Part shown: in pieces, positions 1-5,917 of the stretch
How positions within the stretch are numbered: position 1 is the stretch's first letter
How the letters are laid out: every line of letters starts with the position of its first letter
Assembly: GCA_964250215.1 (NCBI GenBank)
Contig: CAXUEX010000132.1
Coordinates: 1-7,788, forward strand
Reading direction: 5' to 3'
DNA: 7,788 bases
From: DAIDJM01 sp964250215
GTDB lineage: Bacteria; Pseudomonadota; Alphaproteobacteria; Acetobacterales; Acetobacteraceae
Notes under the pieces: generated by a model
Told to the model about the DNA's origin: nothing
Database searches by the model: none
The model's input: only the letters and a program-made list of their open reading frames with translations
Translations under genes and position numbers: made by a program

Positions 1-93
1 GGGCTGGCGTGGCCGACTTACGTGAAGGAAACGGTGGCCGCGGGAAAGGAAATAAACGCGCCGTGGCTTGCCGGGGATGCGGCCGGCGGCTAG
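1..93 (+). CDS. C-terminal fragment of an unidentified protein upstream of efp
   Basis: Frame 1 is open from the window edge to a TAG at 91-93, giving the last 30 residues of a protein that begins outside the window. The fragment starts GLAWPTYVKE and ends GDAAGG. The first eight residues faintly recall the G-x-x-x-P-T-Y-V segment near the C-terminus of lysine 2,3-aminomutase family proteins. The EF-P-modifying member of that family, EpmB, is adjacent to efp in some genomes, which would suit the lysine-type EF-P encoded next door. The residues after PTYV do not match what I remember of that family, so this is only a guess. Frame 3 is also open across this stretch (to 131) but gives an arginine- and glycine-rich product typical of a shadow frame. 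The gap to efp is 46 bp. Confidence 0.4.
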   Translation, partial: GLAWPTYVKETVAAGKEINAPWLAGDAAGG

Positions 94-139
94 GAAGCGC
101 CCTCCCCCGCCGTCCCCCCAGCCAGAGTTGATCGCGCCC

Positions 140-706
140 ATGAAGCAGCAGGCGAATTTGATCCGTGCCGGCCAGGTGATCGAGCATGAAGGGCAGCGCT
201 GGACGGTGCTGAAGCAGCAGATCATTACGCCCGGCAAGGGCGGCGCGTTCATTCAGGTGGAAATGCGCAGCCTGAAGAGCGGCAACAAGACCAATGAGCG
301 CTGGCGCACCGCCGACACGGTGGAGCGGCTGATGACGGACAACAAGGAATACAATTATTCCTACACGGACGGCATCAACATGGTGCTGATGGATCCCGAA
401 ACATTCGAGCAGACGCATGTGCCGGTGGAGCTGCTGGGCGAGAGCGCACCGTTTCTGCAGGACAACATGGTGATCGAGGTGGATCTGGTGGAGGGCGAGC
501 CGGTGGGGGCGCATCTGCCGGCGACGGTGGTGCTGGAGATCGTGGAGGCCGATCCGGTGGTGAAGGGGCAGACGGCGACGAGTTCGTATAAGCCGGCGAA
601 GCTTTCCAATGGGGTCAAGACGATGGTGCCGCCGTTCATCGAGAGCGGGGAGCGGGTGGTGGTGAAGACCGAGGACGCGAGTTACGTGGAGCGGGCGAAG
701 GGGTAG
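140..706 (+). CDS. efp: Elongation factor P
   Basis: EF-P is a cytoplasmic, tRNA-shaped factor that binds between the ribosomal P and E sites and relieves stalling at consecutive prolines. The ATG at 140 gives 188 residues, the usual family length; in-frame starts further upstream (TTG 68, ATG 77) would only add a proline- and arginine-rich non-conserved extension. The N-terminal KOW-like domain (about 1-62) carries the modification loop PGKGGAF with K33, equivalent to E. coli K34, which is beta-lysylated by EpmA/EpmB where those enzymes exist. Two OB-type domains follow (about 66-125 and 128-188). The C-terminal one has the family signature around 151-170 (KPAKLSNG through FIESG), and the protein ends ERAKG as is typical. 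No strong Shine-Dalgarno sequence precedes the ATG. The gene starts a same-strand run with the toxin-antitoxin pair and the phosphatase gene. Confidence 0.96.
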   Translation: MKQQANLIRAGQVIEHEGQRWTVLKQQIITPGKGGAFIQVEMRSLKSGNKTNERWRTADTVERLMTDNKEYNYSYTDGINMVLMDPETFEQTHVPVELLGESAPFLQDNMVIEVDLVEGEPVGAHLPATVVLEIVEADPVVKGQTATSSYKPAKLSNGVKTMVPPFIESGERVVVKTEDASYVERAKG

Positions 707-738
707 TTTTCCAGGGTTGCGGGGCCTATTCTGGGGGC

Positions 739-954
739 ATGGAGCAGACGCCGCAGGTTCCGGAGGGACACGAACAGCCGACCGGATTCGAGGATGAGGA
801 CACGCTTCCGCCGCTGACCGCGACGGAGGAGGCGATGCTGGACGAGGCCGAGGCGGATATCGCGGCGGGCCGGGTGATCGACGCCGAGGTGTTCCTGGCC
901 TGGATGCGCAGTCTGGGAACCGATCACGAGCTGCCGCCGCCTGTGCCCGACTGA
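739..954 (+). CDS. Antitoxin-like small acidic protein, partner of the downstream RelE/ParE toxin
   Basis: This 71-residue, strongly acidic protein has a proline- and glutamate-rich N-terminus (1-26) and a helical part (about 27-60). The pattern of the helical part, ADIAAGRV followed by AEVFLAWMRSLGTD and the ending ELPPP, matches what I know of toxin-binding C-termini in small RelB/ParD-like antitoxins encoded before RelE/ParE toxins. By inference it neutralises the toxin made by the next gene, 12 bp downstream. No ribbon-helix-helix, helix-turn-helix or AbrB domain can be seen, so autoregulation by DNA binding is not evident. The ATG at 739 follows a GGGGG stretch (733-737) that can act as a ribosome binding site. 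The start is 32 bp after the efp stop, suggesting the pair may use the efp transcript. Family assignment is by motif resemblance and gene order only. Confidence 0.72.
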   Translation: MEQTPQVPEGHEQPTGFEDEDTLPPLTATEEAMLDEAEADIAAGRVIDAEVFLAWMRSLGTDHELPPPVPD

Positions 955-966
955 CGCGCGCGCGGG

Positions 967-1269
967 ATGGCGCGGCGCGTCCGTTTGTCGGCGCGGGCGA
1001 GCGCCGATCTGCAGAGGATTGCGATCTGGTATTCGCAGCCCGGCTCAGGCGGCGCCGCACAGGCCAGGCTCGACCGGATCGCGCGCGCGATTGCGACGCT
1101 GGGGGCCATGCCTTGCGCGTTCCGGGTGGGGACGCGGCCCGGCACGCGACAGATGCTGCGGGCGGAACACCGGTTCATATTCCGCGTGCAGCCGGACACG
1201 GGCGATAATCGTACGGCCGGAGACGTGCTGGTTCTGCGCGTTCTCGGTCCTGGCCAGGAATATCGTTGA
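967..1269 (+). CDS. RelE/ParE superfamily toxin
   Basis: This small basic protein of 100 residues has the layout of the RelE/ParE toxin fold. A first strand (VRLSARA, 5-11) leads into ADLQRIAIWYSQ (13-24), followed by an amphipathic helix (about 30-46), then the central strands FRVGTRPGTRQML (52-64) and HRFIFRV (68-74), and the last strand VLVLRVLGPGQ (87-97). Members either poison DNA gyrase (ParE) or cleave mRNA on the ribosome (RelE); the sequence alone does not say which. The W-Y-S pair at the end of the first helix and the VLRVL final strand favour the ParE branch, though this is a judgement. The ATG at 967 lies 12 bp after the antitoxin-like stop, with only a weak GCGGG ahead of it, so translation is probably coupled. 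The stop lies 10 bp before the phosphatase start, and that gene's Shine-Dalgarno sequence overlaps this gene's 3' end. Confidence 0.85.
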   Translation: MARRVRLSARASADLQRIAIWYSQPGSGGAAQARLDRIARAIATLGAMPCAFRVGTRPGTRQMLRAEHRFIFRVQPDTGDNRTAGDVLVLRVLGPGQEYR

Positions 1270-1279
1270 AAGGTTTGCG

Positions 1280-2107
1280 ATGTCGGTCCGGCTTTCGCCG
1301 CATATGGTGGTGATGCAGAATGCGGCGCAGAAGGCGTCGAAGCGGCTGCTGCGCGATTTCGCGGAGGTGGAGCAGTTGCAGGTGAGCATCAAGGGGCCGT
1401 CGGATTTCGTCAGCCAGGCTGATCTGCGGGCGGAACAGACACTGCGGGAGGAATTGGGGAAGGCGCGGCCGGGCTATGCGATGCTGATGGAAGAGAGCGG
1501 CGCCTCAGGCAGCGAGAACTGGACGTGGCGCTGGGTGGTGGATCCGCTGGATGGGACGACGAATTTCCTGCACGGCATTCCACATTGGGCGATTTCGATC
1601 GGCTTGCAGCGACGGCTGGCGGATGGCGCCATCGAGCTTGCGGCCGGGGTGATCTACAATCCCGCGCATGATGAAATGTTCTGGGCGGAGAAGGGCGGCG
1701 GCGCGTTCATGAACGACCGGCGGTTGCGCGTTTCGGCGCGCCGCGACATGGCAGAAGCGCTGTTCGCGACCGGCATTCCGTTCGCGAAAGTGAAGCCAGC
1801 GATCCGGGCTTCGTTCCCGCCGGTGCTGGCGGCGCTAATGCCGGTTTCGGCGGGGGTGCGGCGGTTCGGCTCGGCGGCGCTGGACTTGGCGTGGGTGGCG
1901 GCGGGGCGGTACGAGGCTTATTGGGAGTTGGGCTTGCAGGCCTGGGATGTGGCGGCCGGCGCGGTGATCGTGCGCGAGGCGGGCGGGTCGGTCACGCACC
2001 CGGACGGGGCGGAATTCTCTACGCGCGACGTTGGCGGCAACGATCTCGTGGCGGGCAATCCGCACATCCAGCCGAAGCTGCGGGAGATGGTTGCTGCCGC
2101 GATGTGA
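1280..2107 (+). CDS. suhB: Inositol monophosphatase family protein
   Basis: This is a Mg2+-dependent sugar or inositol phosphatase of 275 residues, the usual family length. Visible signatures are MEES (70-73), with E71 matching the first metal-binding glutamate; WVVDPLDGTTNFLHG (85-99), with metal-binding D88 and D91 and the phosphate-binding DGTT; and WDVAAG (222-227), whose D223 is the third metal ligand that activates water. All catalytic residues are present, so the enzyme should be active on inositol-1-phosphate or a similar substrate; which one cannot be read from the sequence. SuhB of enterobacteria also acts in rRNA antitermination, but I cannot transfer that role here. The ATG at 1280 is preceded by GAAAGG (1268-1273), a good ribosome binding site. 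An in-frame start far upstream at 1019 would only read through the toxin gene in another frame. The gene converges with the small - strand gene 13 bp downstream. Confidence 0.93.
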   Translation: MSVRLSPHMVVMQNAAQKASKRLLRDFAEVEQLQVSIKGPSDFVSQADLRAEQTLREELGKARPGYAMLMEESGASGSENWTWRWVVDPLDGTTNFLHGIPHWAISIGLQRRLADGAIELAAGVIYNPAHDEMFWAEKGGGAFMNDRRLRVSARRDMAEALFATGIPFAKVKPAIRASFPPVLAALMPVSAGVRRFGSAALDLAWVAAGRYEAYWELGLQAWDVAAGAVIVREAGGSVTHPDGAEFSTRDVGGNDLVAGNPHIQPKLREMVAAAM

Positions 2108-2120
2108 TCGCCGGCCGTCG

Positions 2121-2297
2121 TCACGCGGCCAGGCGGAATTCCTGCAACGCCGGCGGCCGCGCCGGAAAATATCGCGCTTCGAATGCCGCGAAATGCTGCG
2201 ACTTTGCGCCGCCGTAACGGCACGCGGCTTCGAGCGCGGTGAGATCGAGATCGGGAATGGCGCGGTTGCAGCCGCAGGTGCAGGTGATCTGATGCAT
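2121..2297 (-). CDS. Small CxCxC hypothetical protein
   Basis: I do not recognise this 58-residue protein. It begins MHQITCTCGCN, so three cysteines (C6, C8, C10) alternate with single residues close to the N-terminus, and a fourth (C27) lies in a short helical part (LTALEAACRYGG, 20-31). The rest is basic and aromatic (SQHFAAFEARYFPARPPALQ) and ends EFRLAA. No signal peptide or membrane segment is seen. The clustered cysteines could bind a metal, but nothing shows that directly. Support for a real gene comes from the start: the ATG (2297-2295) has AAGGAG about ten bases upstream on the - strand, among the best ribosome binding sites in the window. The longer in-frame start at 2366 lacks this. 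It is convergent with the phosphatase gene, and the tannase-family gene lies 214 bp upstream on the same strand. Confidence 0.6.
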   Translation of the reverse strand: MHQITCTCGCNRAIPDLDLTALEAACRYGGAKSQHFAAFEARYFPARPPALQEFRLAA

Positions 2298-2511
2298 GTC
2301 CGGTTCACTCCTTGGTCCGGCGAGTGGGTGCGACCGGGATAACGCCGCTTCTGGGCGACGGAACATGCAGAACTTCTTATGGCACCATTAGTCCGGCTTT
2401 GGTTGCCAGCGGGCCAGCAGCAAGTGCTTGATTTTCCTTGCTGCCATCAGGGTCCCCACGACCGGTGGAGCGCCGGCCGCGCGAACGATGCAATTCAGCA
2501 ATTCGGGCTTG
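2298..2511. other. Less GC-rich intergenic stretch with a possible short ORF remnant
   Basis: This 214-bp gap between the tannase-family stop and the CxCxC gene is clearly less GC-rich than its surroundings: 2361-2400 is about 45% and 2421-2440 about 40% G+C by count. On the - strand a frame with gene-like codon use runs from about 2546 to a TAA at 2388-2390. Starting at TTG 2501 or ATG 2447 it would encode a short basic peptide containing MAARKIKHLLLARW. I recognise no family, no good ribosome binding site stands before those starts, and the frame is too short to call a gene. It may be a decayed fragment or chance. A 64-codon + strand frame from 2379 covers the same bases and is no more convincing. 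Any promoter for the CxCxC gene should lie here, but I see no clear -35/-10 pair. Confidence 0.4.
2417..2444. repeat. 8-bp perfect inverted repeat with 12-nt T-rich spacer
   Basis: GCAGCAAG (2417-2424) is the reverse complement of CTTGCTGC (2437-2444). The 12-nt spacer contains TTTT. A stem-loop could form in RNA from either strand. It lies 68 bp past the tannase-family stop, a reasonable place for a 3' hairpin on that mRNA, but no run of T follows it on the - strand, so it is not a standard intrinsic terminator. Confidence 0.45.
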
Positions 2512-4212
2512 TCATGGCCCGTAGATTGGCGAAAACGGCTGGTTCGTCACCGGCGGCGAGGCGGCGCATTTGAAGCTGCTGGCTTTGGTAGGGTCGCCCG
2601 ACACATAGGCGCTGTGCGCGGGATAGCGGCAGAGCGGGCGCTGGAAGGCGATCCCCTGGGTGGGATCGTCGTTGACGTATTTGGTGGCAACGATCTGCTT
2701 CGGCGGCACCGCGTATTCCGTCCACGCGATGAGCGCGCCGAGCGCATCGTCCGCCGGGTTCAGCGGCTGCGGCGGAATCTGGCCGAGGCCGCCGAAATCG
2801 TTGGCGCCGGGGCCGCCGGTGCAGTGCCAAGTGCCGGGGGCCATGAACAGGCGCAGATAATTGCCGACATTGGCGGCGTCCGCGTCGGCGACGGCATTGT
2901 AATAGTCGATCGCGGTGGCGCTGGGGATCAGCGGATCGGCGTAGCCCTGGTACATCAGGATCTTGCCGCCGCGCGCGGAGAAGGCCGAGAGATCGGTGCT
3001 ATTCGCGTTCAAAACGCCAGCGAAAGTGAAGCGGGCGATGCGCGAGTTGTCGATCAGCGCAATTTCGGCACTGAGTTCCGGCGCGGCGGAGACGGTCTGG
3101 AAGAACATGTCCTGCCACACCCATTTTTTGCCGCGCGCCCAGAACATCAGGCTGTCGAATGCCGGTTCGGTGAGGCTTTCCTGGAACGACAGGCCGGCGC
3201 TGCCATCTTCCGTGCCGCGCTCCACGCCGGGATACAGCGTGCGGCCCTGATCGTCTTCGGCGCCGCGCCAATCGAGGTTCATGGCCTGGACCTGTGGGGG
3301 TTCCAGACAGGTGCAACTGGTGGCATTGGGATCAGTGCAAGGCACCTCGCCTTGCGCGCCCTTGCATTGCAGCACCGCGGCATCCGTGGCGCACGAATTC
3401 GGCAGGGTGAGGAACGCATCGGTGGCGAGGCCGCCATCGGTGCCGGTGCATTGTTTCAGTACCGTGGCGTGGACCAGGGCGAGGGCTGCGTTGGTGAGGT
3501 AGGCGCCCGGTATATGCGTGATTTCGTAGGCAGCGGGGCCGGCCATGTGCAGATGCGTGCGGTTGTGCGCCGGTGCGCCGGCCAGGATGCCGTCGTAATC
3601 CGCGGGATAGCGCTGGCTTTCCATCAGCGCCTGCTGGCCGCCGGTGGAGCAGCCGGCGAAATAATTATGCGCGGCCGGATAAGTGTAATACGCGGTGGTG
3701 AGCTGCTTGCCCACGATTGTCATGAGATGCGTGGAGCGGTAGCCGAAATCCTCGATGGCCGGCGGATCGCGGAACAGGCCGCCGGGTTTGCCCTGGCCCG
3801 TATCGTTGCCGCAATTGAGCGTGTTGCAGCCGAACAGGATGCCGGTGCCCATATCGGTGTTGGCGGTGGCAAAGCCTTCCGCCACGCCCAGTTCCAACAC
3901 GCCAAGCGATATGGTGCCGGCGAAGCCGCCATTGCCGGTGCCGAGGAAGCGGCCGTTCCACCCGGTCTCGGGCAGCCACACCGCCACGGCGATCTGCGAT
4001 TGCTGCGGATTGCCGTTGCCGCTGACCACCGCGTTCACGGCGCAGTAGGCGGGCAGCGGCGGGCTGGCGGGCACATCGACCGCGGTGAGGGAAACGACGC
4101 TGGCGTGGCCGAGCTGGAGCTTTGCTTGCGCGAGATCGGTGCACGGTGTGGCGTGGGCGGCGGCGGCGGCCAGCGTGAGACAGGTGGTGGCGGCCAGGGC
4201 AGCGCGGCGCAT
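2512..4212 (-). CDS. Secreted tannase/feruloyl esterase family hydrolase
   Basis: This is a serine esterase of 566 residues in the tannase/feruloyl-esterase-B family, whose members split ester bonds in gallotannins or feruloylated plant polysaccharides. A Sec-type signal peptide is visible: MRR, a hydrophobic stretch to residue 19, then AHA with likely cleavage after A21. The nucleophile elbow is GCSTGG (187-192) with S189; D426 in YADP and H463 in TWHC complete the triad. C188 and C464 sit next to the serine and histidine, the CS-D-HC arrangement in which the two cysteines form a disulfide. The mature part has fourteen cysteines, an even number that suits an exported, disulfide-rich protein. 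A lid-like insertion (about 250-350) holds seven of them and a loop (CTGTDGGLATDAF, 255-267) where family members carry a calcium site; its acidic residues are partly lost. The ATG at 4212 has GGGAGG nine bases upstream. It lies 85 bp after phhB on the same strand. The substrate cannot be told from sequence. Confidence 0.92.
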   Translation of the reverse strand: MRRAALAATTCLTLAAAAAHATPCTDLAQAKLQLGHASVVSLTAVDVPASPPLPAYCAVNAVVSGNGNPQQSQIAVAVWLPETGWNGRFLGTGNGGFAGTISLGVLELGVAEGFATANTDMGTGILFGCNTLNCGNDTGQGKPGGLFRDPPAIEDFGYRSTHLMTIVGKQLTTAYYTYPAAHNYFAGCSTGGQQALMESQRYPADYDGILAGAPAHNRTHLHMAGPAAYEITHIPGAYLTNAALALVHATVLKQCTGTDGGLATDAFLTLPNSCATDAAVLQCKGAQGEVPCTDPNATSCTCLEPPQVQAMNLDWRGAEDDQGRTLYPGVERGTEDGSAGLSFQESLTEPAFDSLMFWARGKKWVWQDMFFQTVSAAPELSAEIALIDNSRIARFTFAGVLNANSTDLSAFSARGGKILMYQGYADPLIPSATAIDYYNAVADADAANVGNYLRLFMAPGTWHCTGGPGANDFGGLGQIPPQPLNPADDALGALIAWTEYAVPPKQIVATKYVNDDPTQGIAFQRPLCRYPAHSAYVSGDPTKASSFKCAASPPVTNQPFSPIYGP

Positions 4213-4297
4213 GATGTGGATCCTCCCGATCGCGGCTTGGCTGCCGCTTGCGACGGGAGAGTAGCGCGCGCGGCGCCGAGCGCCAGCCCCCTCCGCG

Positions 4298-4585
4298 TCA
4301 GGCGAATTTGTCGATCGCGGCGGCGAGCGCCAGGTCGCGTTCGGAGAGGCCGCCGGCATCGTGCGTGGTGAGCGTGATTTCGACGCGGTTGTACACGTTC
4401 GACCATTCCGGGTGGTGATCGTGTTTCTCGGCCAGCAAGGCGATGCGGGTCATGAACGCCCAGGCTTCGGAAAAATCGGCGAAGCGGAAGGCGCGGACGA
4501 TGGCGTCGCGGCCCGGTGCCTGCTGCCAGTGCGGCAGGGTTTGCGGCAGCGCTTCGCGCTGGGCGTTATCGAGTTTCTGCACCAT
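4298..4585 (-). CDS. phhB: Pterin-4a-carbinolamine dehydratase
   Basis: This enzyme dehydrates 4a-hydroxytetrahydrobiopterin to the quinonoid dihydropterin, recycling the pterin cofactor used by aromatic amino acid hydroxylases; homologues in bacteria without such hydroxylases have been linked to other pterin chemistry. The 95-residue length is normal. The family signature is clear: KHDHHPEW (54-61), then NVYNRVEI (63-70) and THDAGGLSERD (74-84). H57, H58 and H75 match the three active-site histidines. The ATG (4585-4583) has AGGAG about nine bases upstream on the - strand. No phenylalanine hydroxylase gene is in the window, so its partner is unknown. The tannase-family gene follows after 85 bp on the same strand, but the two share no obvious pathway. 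The gene is divergent from the zincin-like gene, with only 35 bp between the starts. Confidence 0.95.
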   Translation of the reverse strand: MVQKLDNAQREALPQTLPHWQQAPGRDAIVRAFRFADFSEAWAFMTRIALLAEKHDHHPEWSNVYNRVEITLTTHDAGGLSERDLALAAAIDKFA

Positions 4586-4620
4586 GCTAATGGGCTCCTG
4601 CGTTACGGAAAGGATTTGCC

Positions 4621-5016
4621 GTGCCGGAATATACCGTGCCGCCGGGCGAAGCGGATATCCAAGCGATGGCCGAACGGGCGCTGGCGGCGCTGCCGGCGCG
4701 GCTGGCGGCGCAGGTTCGCGGGCTCGCGATCCTGGTGGAGAATGTGGCCGACGACCAAACGCTGGCGGAGATGGGTATCAAGCATCCGTGGGAACTTACC
4801 GGGCTCTATCGCGGCGTGCCGCTGACTCAGCGCAGCGTGAGCGATCCGATTCCGCACCCCGAGGCCATTTACCTGTATCGCGAGCCGATCCTGGTGGAGT
4901 GGGTGGAAACCGGCGAGGACCTGCCGCGGCTGGTGGCAAGCGTGCTGGTGCACGAGATTGCGCATCATTTCGGGTTTTCCGATGCGGAGATCGAGGCCAT
5001 CGAGGCGGAGATGTGA
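4621..5016 (+). CDS. Zincin-like metallopeptidase family protein (HExxH)
   Basis: This small cytoplasmic protein of 131 residues is predicted to be a zinc metalloprotein. The motif HEIAHHFGFSD (111-121) has the HExxHxxGxxD form: H111 and H115 as zinc ligands, E112 as catalytic base and D121 as a likely third ligand. The rest matches the small stand-alone zincin family annotated as possible zinc metallopeptidase (Zincin_1, formerly DUF1025): a helical N-terminus (9-33), a strand RGLAILVENVAD (33-44), GLYRGVPL (61-68), and IYLYREPIL (83-91) before the catalytic helix. Substrates are not established for this family as far as I know. The start is GTG at 4621 with GGAAAGGA (4607-4614) six bases upstream, a strong ribosome binding site. 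No signal peptide or membrane segment is present. The SRPBCC gene follows after 68 bp on the same strand. Confidence 0.9.
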   Translation: MPEYTVPPGEADIQAMAERALAALPARLAAQVRGLAILVENVADDQTLAEMGIKHPWELTGLYRGVPLTQRSVSDPIPHPEAIYLYREPILVEWVETGEDLPRLVASVLVHEIAHHFGFSDAEIEAIEAEM

Positions 5017-5084
5017 TCGCGTCGCGGGAACGCGGGCGGGGTTCGGCGGTTTTTGGGCGGCGCATGGCGCGCATGGAGGGTGCA

Positions 5085-5531
5085 ATGGCCGATCCAGAGG
5101 GCGAGTACGAGGAAAACATCACGGTGCGGGCGCCGGCTGCCCGCATTTTCGATTTTGTGTCGGACGTGTCGAACATGCCGAAATATCTGCCGACGACGAA
5201 GCACGCCGAAACGCAAGGGACGGATCGCGTGCACGTGGCCGGAAGCGCGCATGGCCACGATTACGATGCAGACGGGTTTCTGCGGGCCGATCGCGGAAAG
5301 CAGCGGATGGAATGGGGATCGGACGAGCACGACTACTCGGGTTGGATGACCGTGCGCGAGAACGACGGCGCCGCCGCGGTGACGGTGCATATCTCGATGC
5401 ACAAAAAGCCGGGCGGCGCGCACGCGCCCTCGCCGGCCGATGTGCGGGAGGGGATCCGCAAGGGTCTTGAGTCGATAAAACAACAATGCGAAGGCACGGG
5501 CGGCAAGCAGGAGCCGGCCGCTTCGCGGTAG
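5085..5531 (+). CDS. SRPBCC (START-like) fold protein
   Basis: This 148-residue protein has the pattern of the SRPBCC superfamily, whose helix-grip fold encloses a hydrophobic ligand pocket; members include polyketide cyclases and CoxG- or START-like proteins. After a short polar N-terminus comes the first strand (EENITVRAPA, 9-18), the helix pair ARIFDFVSDVSNMPKYLP (19-36), a run of strands from HAETQ (40-44) through RMEWG (74-78) to AVTVHISMH (98-106), and the long C-terminal helix (about 117-135) that closes the fold. The last dozen residues are a polar tail. No catalytic residues can be assigned, and the ligand is unknown. ATG codons at 5064, 5073 and 5085 are all in frame; I chose 5085 because GGAGGG (5075-5080) lies just before it and the homologous part begins soon after. 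It follows the zincin-like gene by 68 bp and converges on rbfA with 6 bp between. Confidence 0.82.
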   Translation: MADPEGEYEENITVRAPAARIFDFVSDVSNMPKYLPTTKHAETQGTDRVHVAGSAHGHDYDADGFLRADRGKQRMEWGSDEHDYSGWMTVRENDGAAAVTVHISMHKKPGGAHAPSPADVREGIRKGLESIKQQCEGTGGKQEPAASR

Positions 5532-5541
5532 CGCGCGCTAC
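5528..5541. terminator. 14-bp perfect palindrome spanning two convergent stop codons
   Basis: GTAGCGCGCGCTAC is its own reverse complement and contains both stop codons: TAG 5529-5531 of the SRPBCC gene and, on the other strand, TAG 5540-5538 of rbfA. In RNA it can form a 5-bp stem with a GCGC loop from either strand. A second small hairpin, CCGC-TTC-GCGG (5518-5528), overlaps its left edge by one base. No T run follows on either side, so a classical intrinsic terminator is not shown; it may act as a weak two-way terminator or RNA 3'-end hairpin. Confidence 0.35.
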
Positions 5542-5917
5542 TTCAAATCGCGCGCGACCTCTGGCGAATGCAACAGCGCGTCGATATGCATGGCTTCCTC
5601 CAGCGCCGTATCCGGCTGGAAGCTGATGTCGGGCGCGATGCGCAGCCGGATTTCGTGCGCGATCTGGCTGCGCAGGTAGGGTGCGGCGCGCTTCAGCGCG
5701 GGCAGCAATGCGGCAATGTCGCTGCGGCCCAGGCGGGCGACGAAGGCGGTGGCGTGCTTCAGGTCCGGCGAGACGCGCACCTCGGTGACGGTGATGTGCT
5801 GGCCCGCGAGTTCCGGATCGCGGAATTCGCCGCGCGTGAACAGGCCCGAGAGCAGGTGGCGGATTTCCTCCGCGACGCGAAGCTGGCGCTGGCTCCGCGG
5901 CCTGCCCGCGTGCCCGT

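Noticed and set aside
68..139. Upstream TTG/ATG starts for efp
   Set aside because: They add 24 proline- and arginine-rich residues absent from EF-P; the ATG at 140 gives the exact usual length.
1019..1279. Long N-terminal extension of the phosphatase frame
   Set aside because: It reads the toxin gene in another frame and gives non-conserved, arginine-rich sequence; the ATG at 1280 has a proper ribosome binding site and family-normal length.
2113..2130. GGCCG/CGGCC inverted repeat at the phosphatase and CxCxC gene ends as a terminator
   Set aside because: It is a 5-bp GC stem with no T run, too weak to separate from background.
4272..4284. GGCGC-CGA-GCGCC hairpin between phhB and the tannase-family gene as a terminator
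   Set aside because: The stem has only 5 bp with a 3-nt loop and no T run follows; such short GC palindromes are expected by chance in this GC-rich DNA.
2428..4371. 647-codon + strand open frame opposite the tannase-family gene
   Set aside because: It is a shadow: the product is rich in arginine, glycine and alanine with no recognisable domain, while the - strand frame has a signal peptide, catalytic motifs and a good ribosome binding site.
4443..5084. Upstream extension of the SRPBCC frame through the zincin-like gene
   Set aside because: It covers the zincin-like gene in another frame with low-complexity glycine- and arginine-rich sequence; homologous SRPBCC sequence begins only after 5085.
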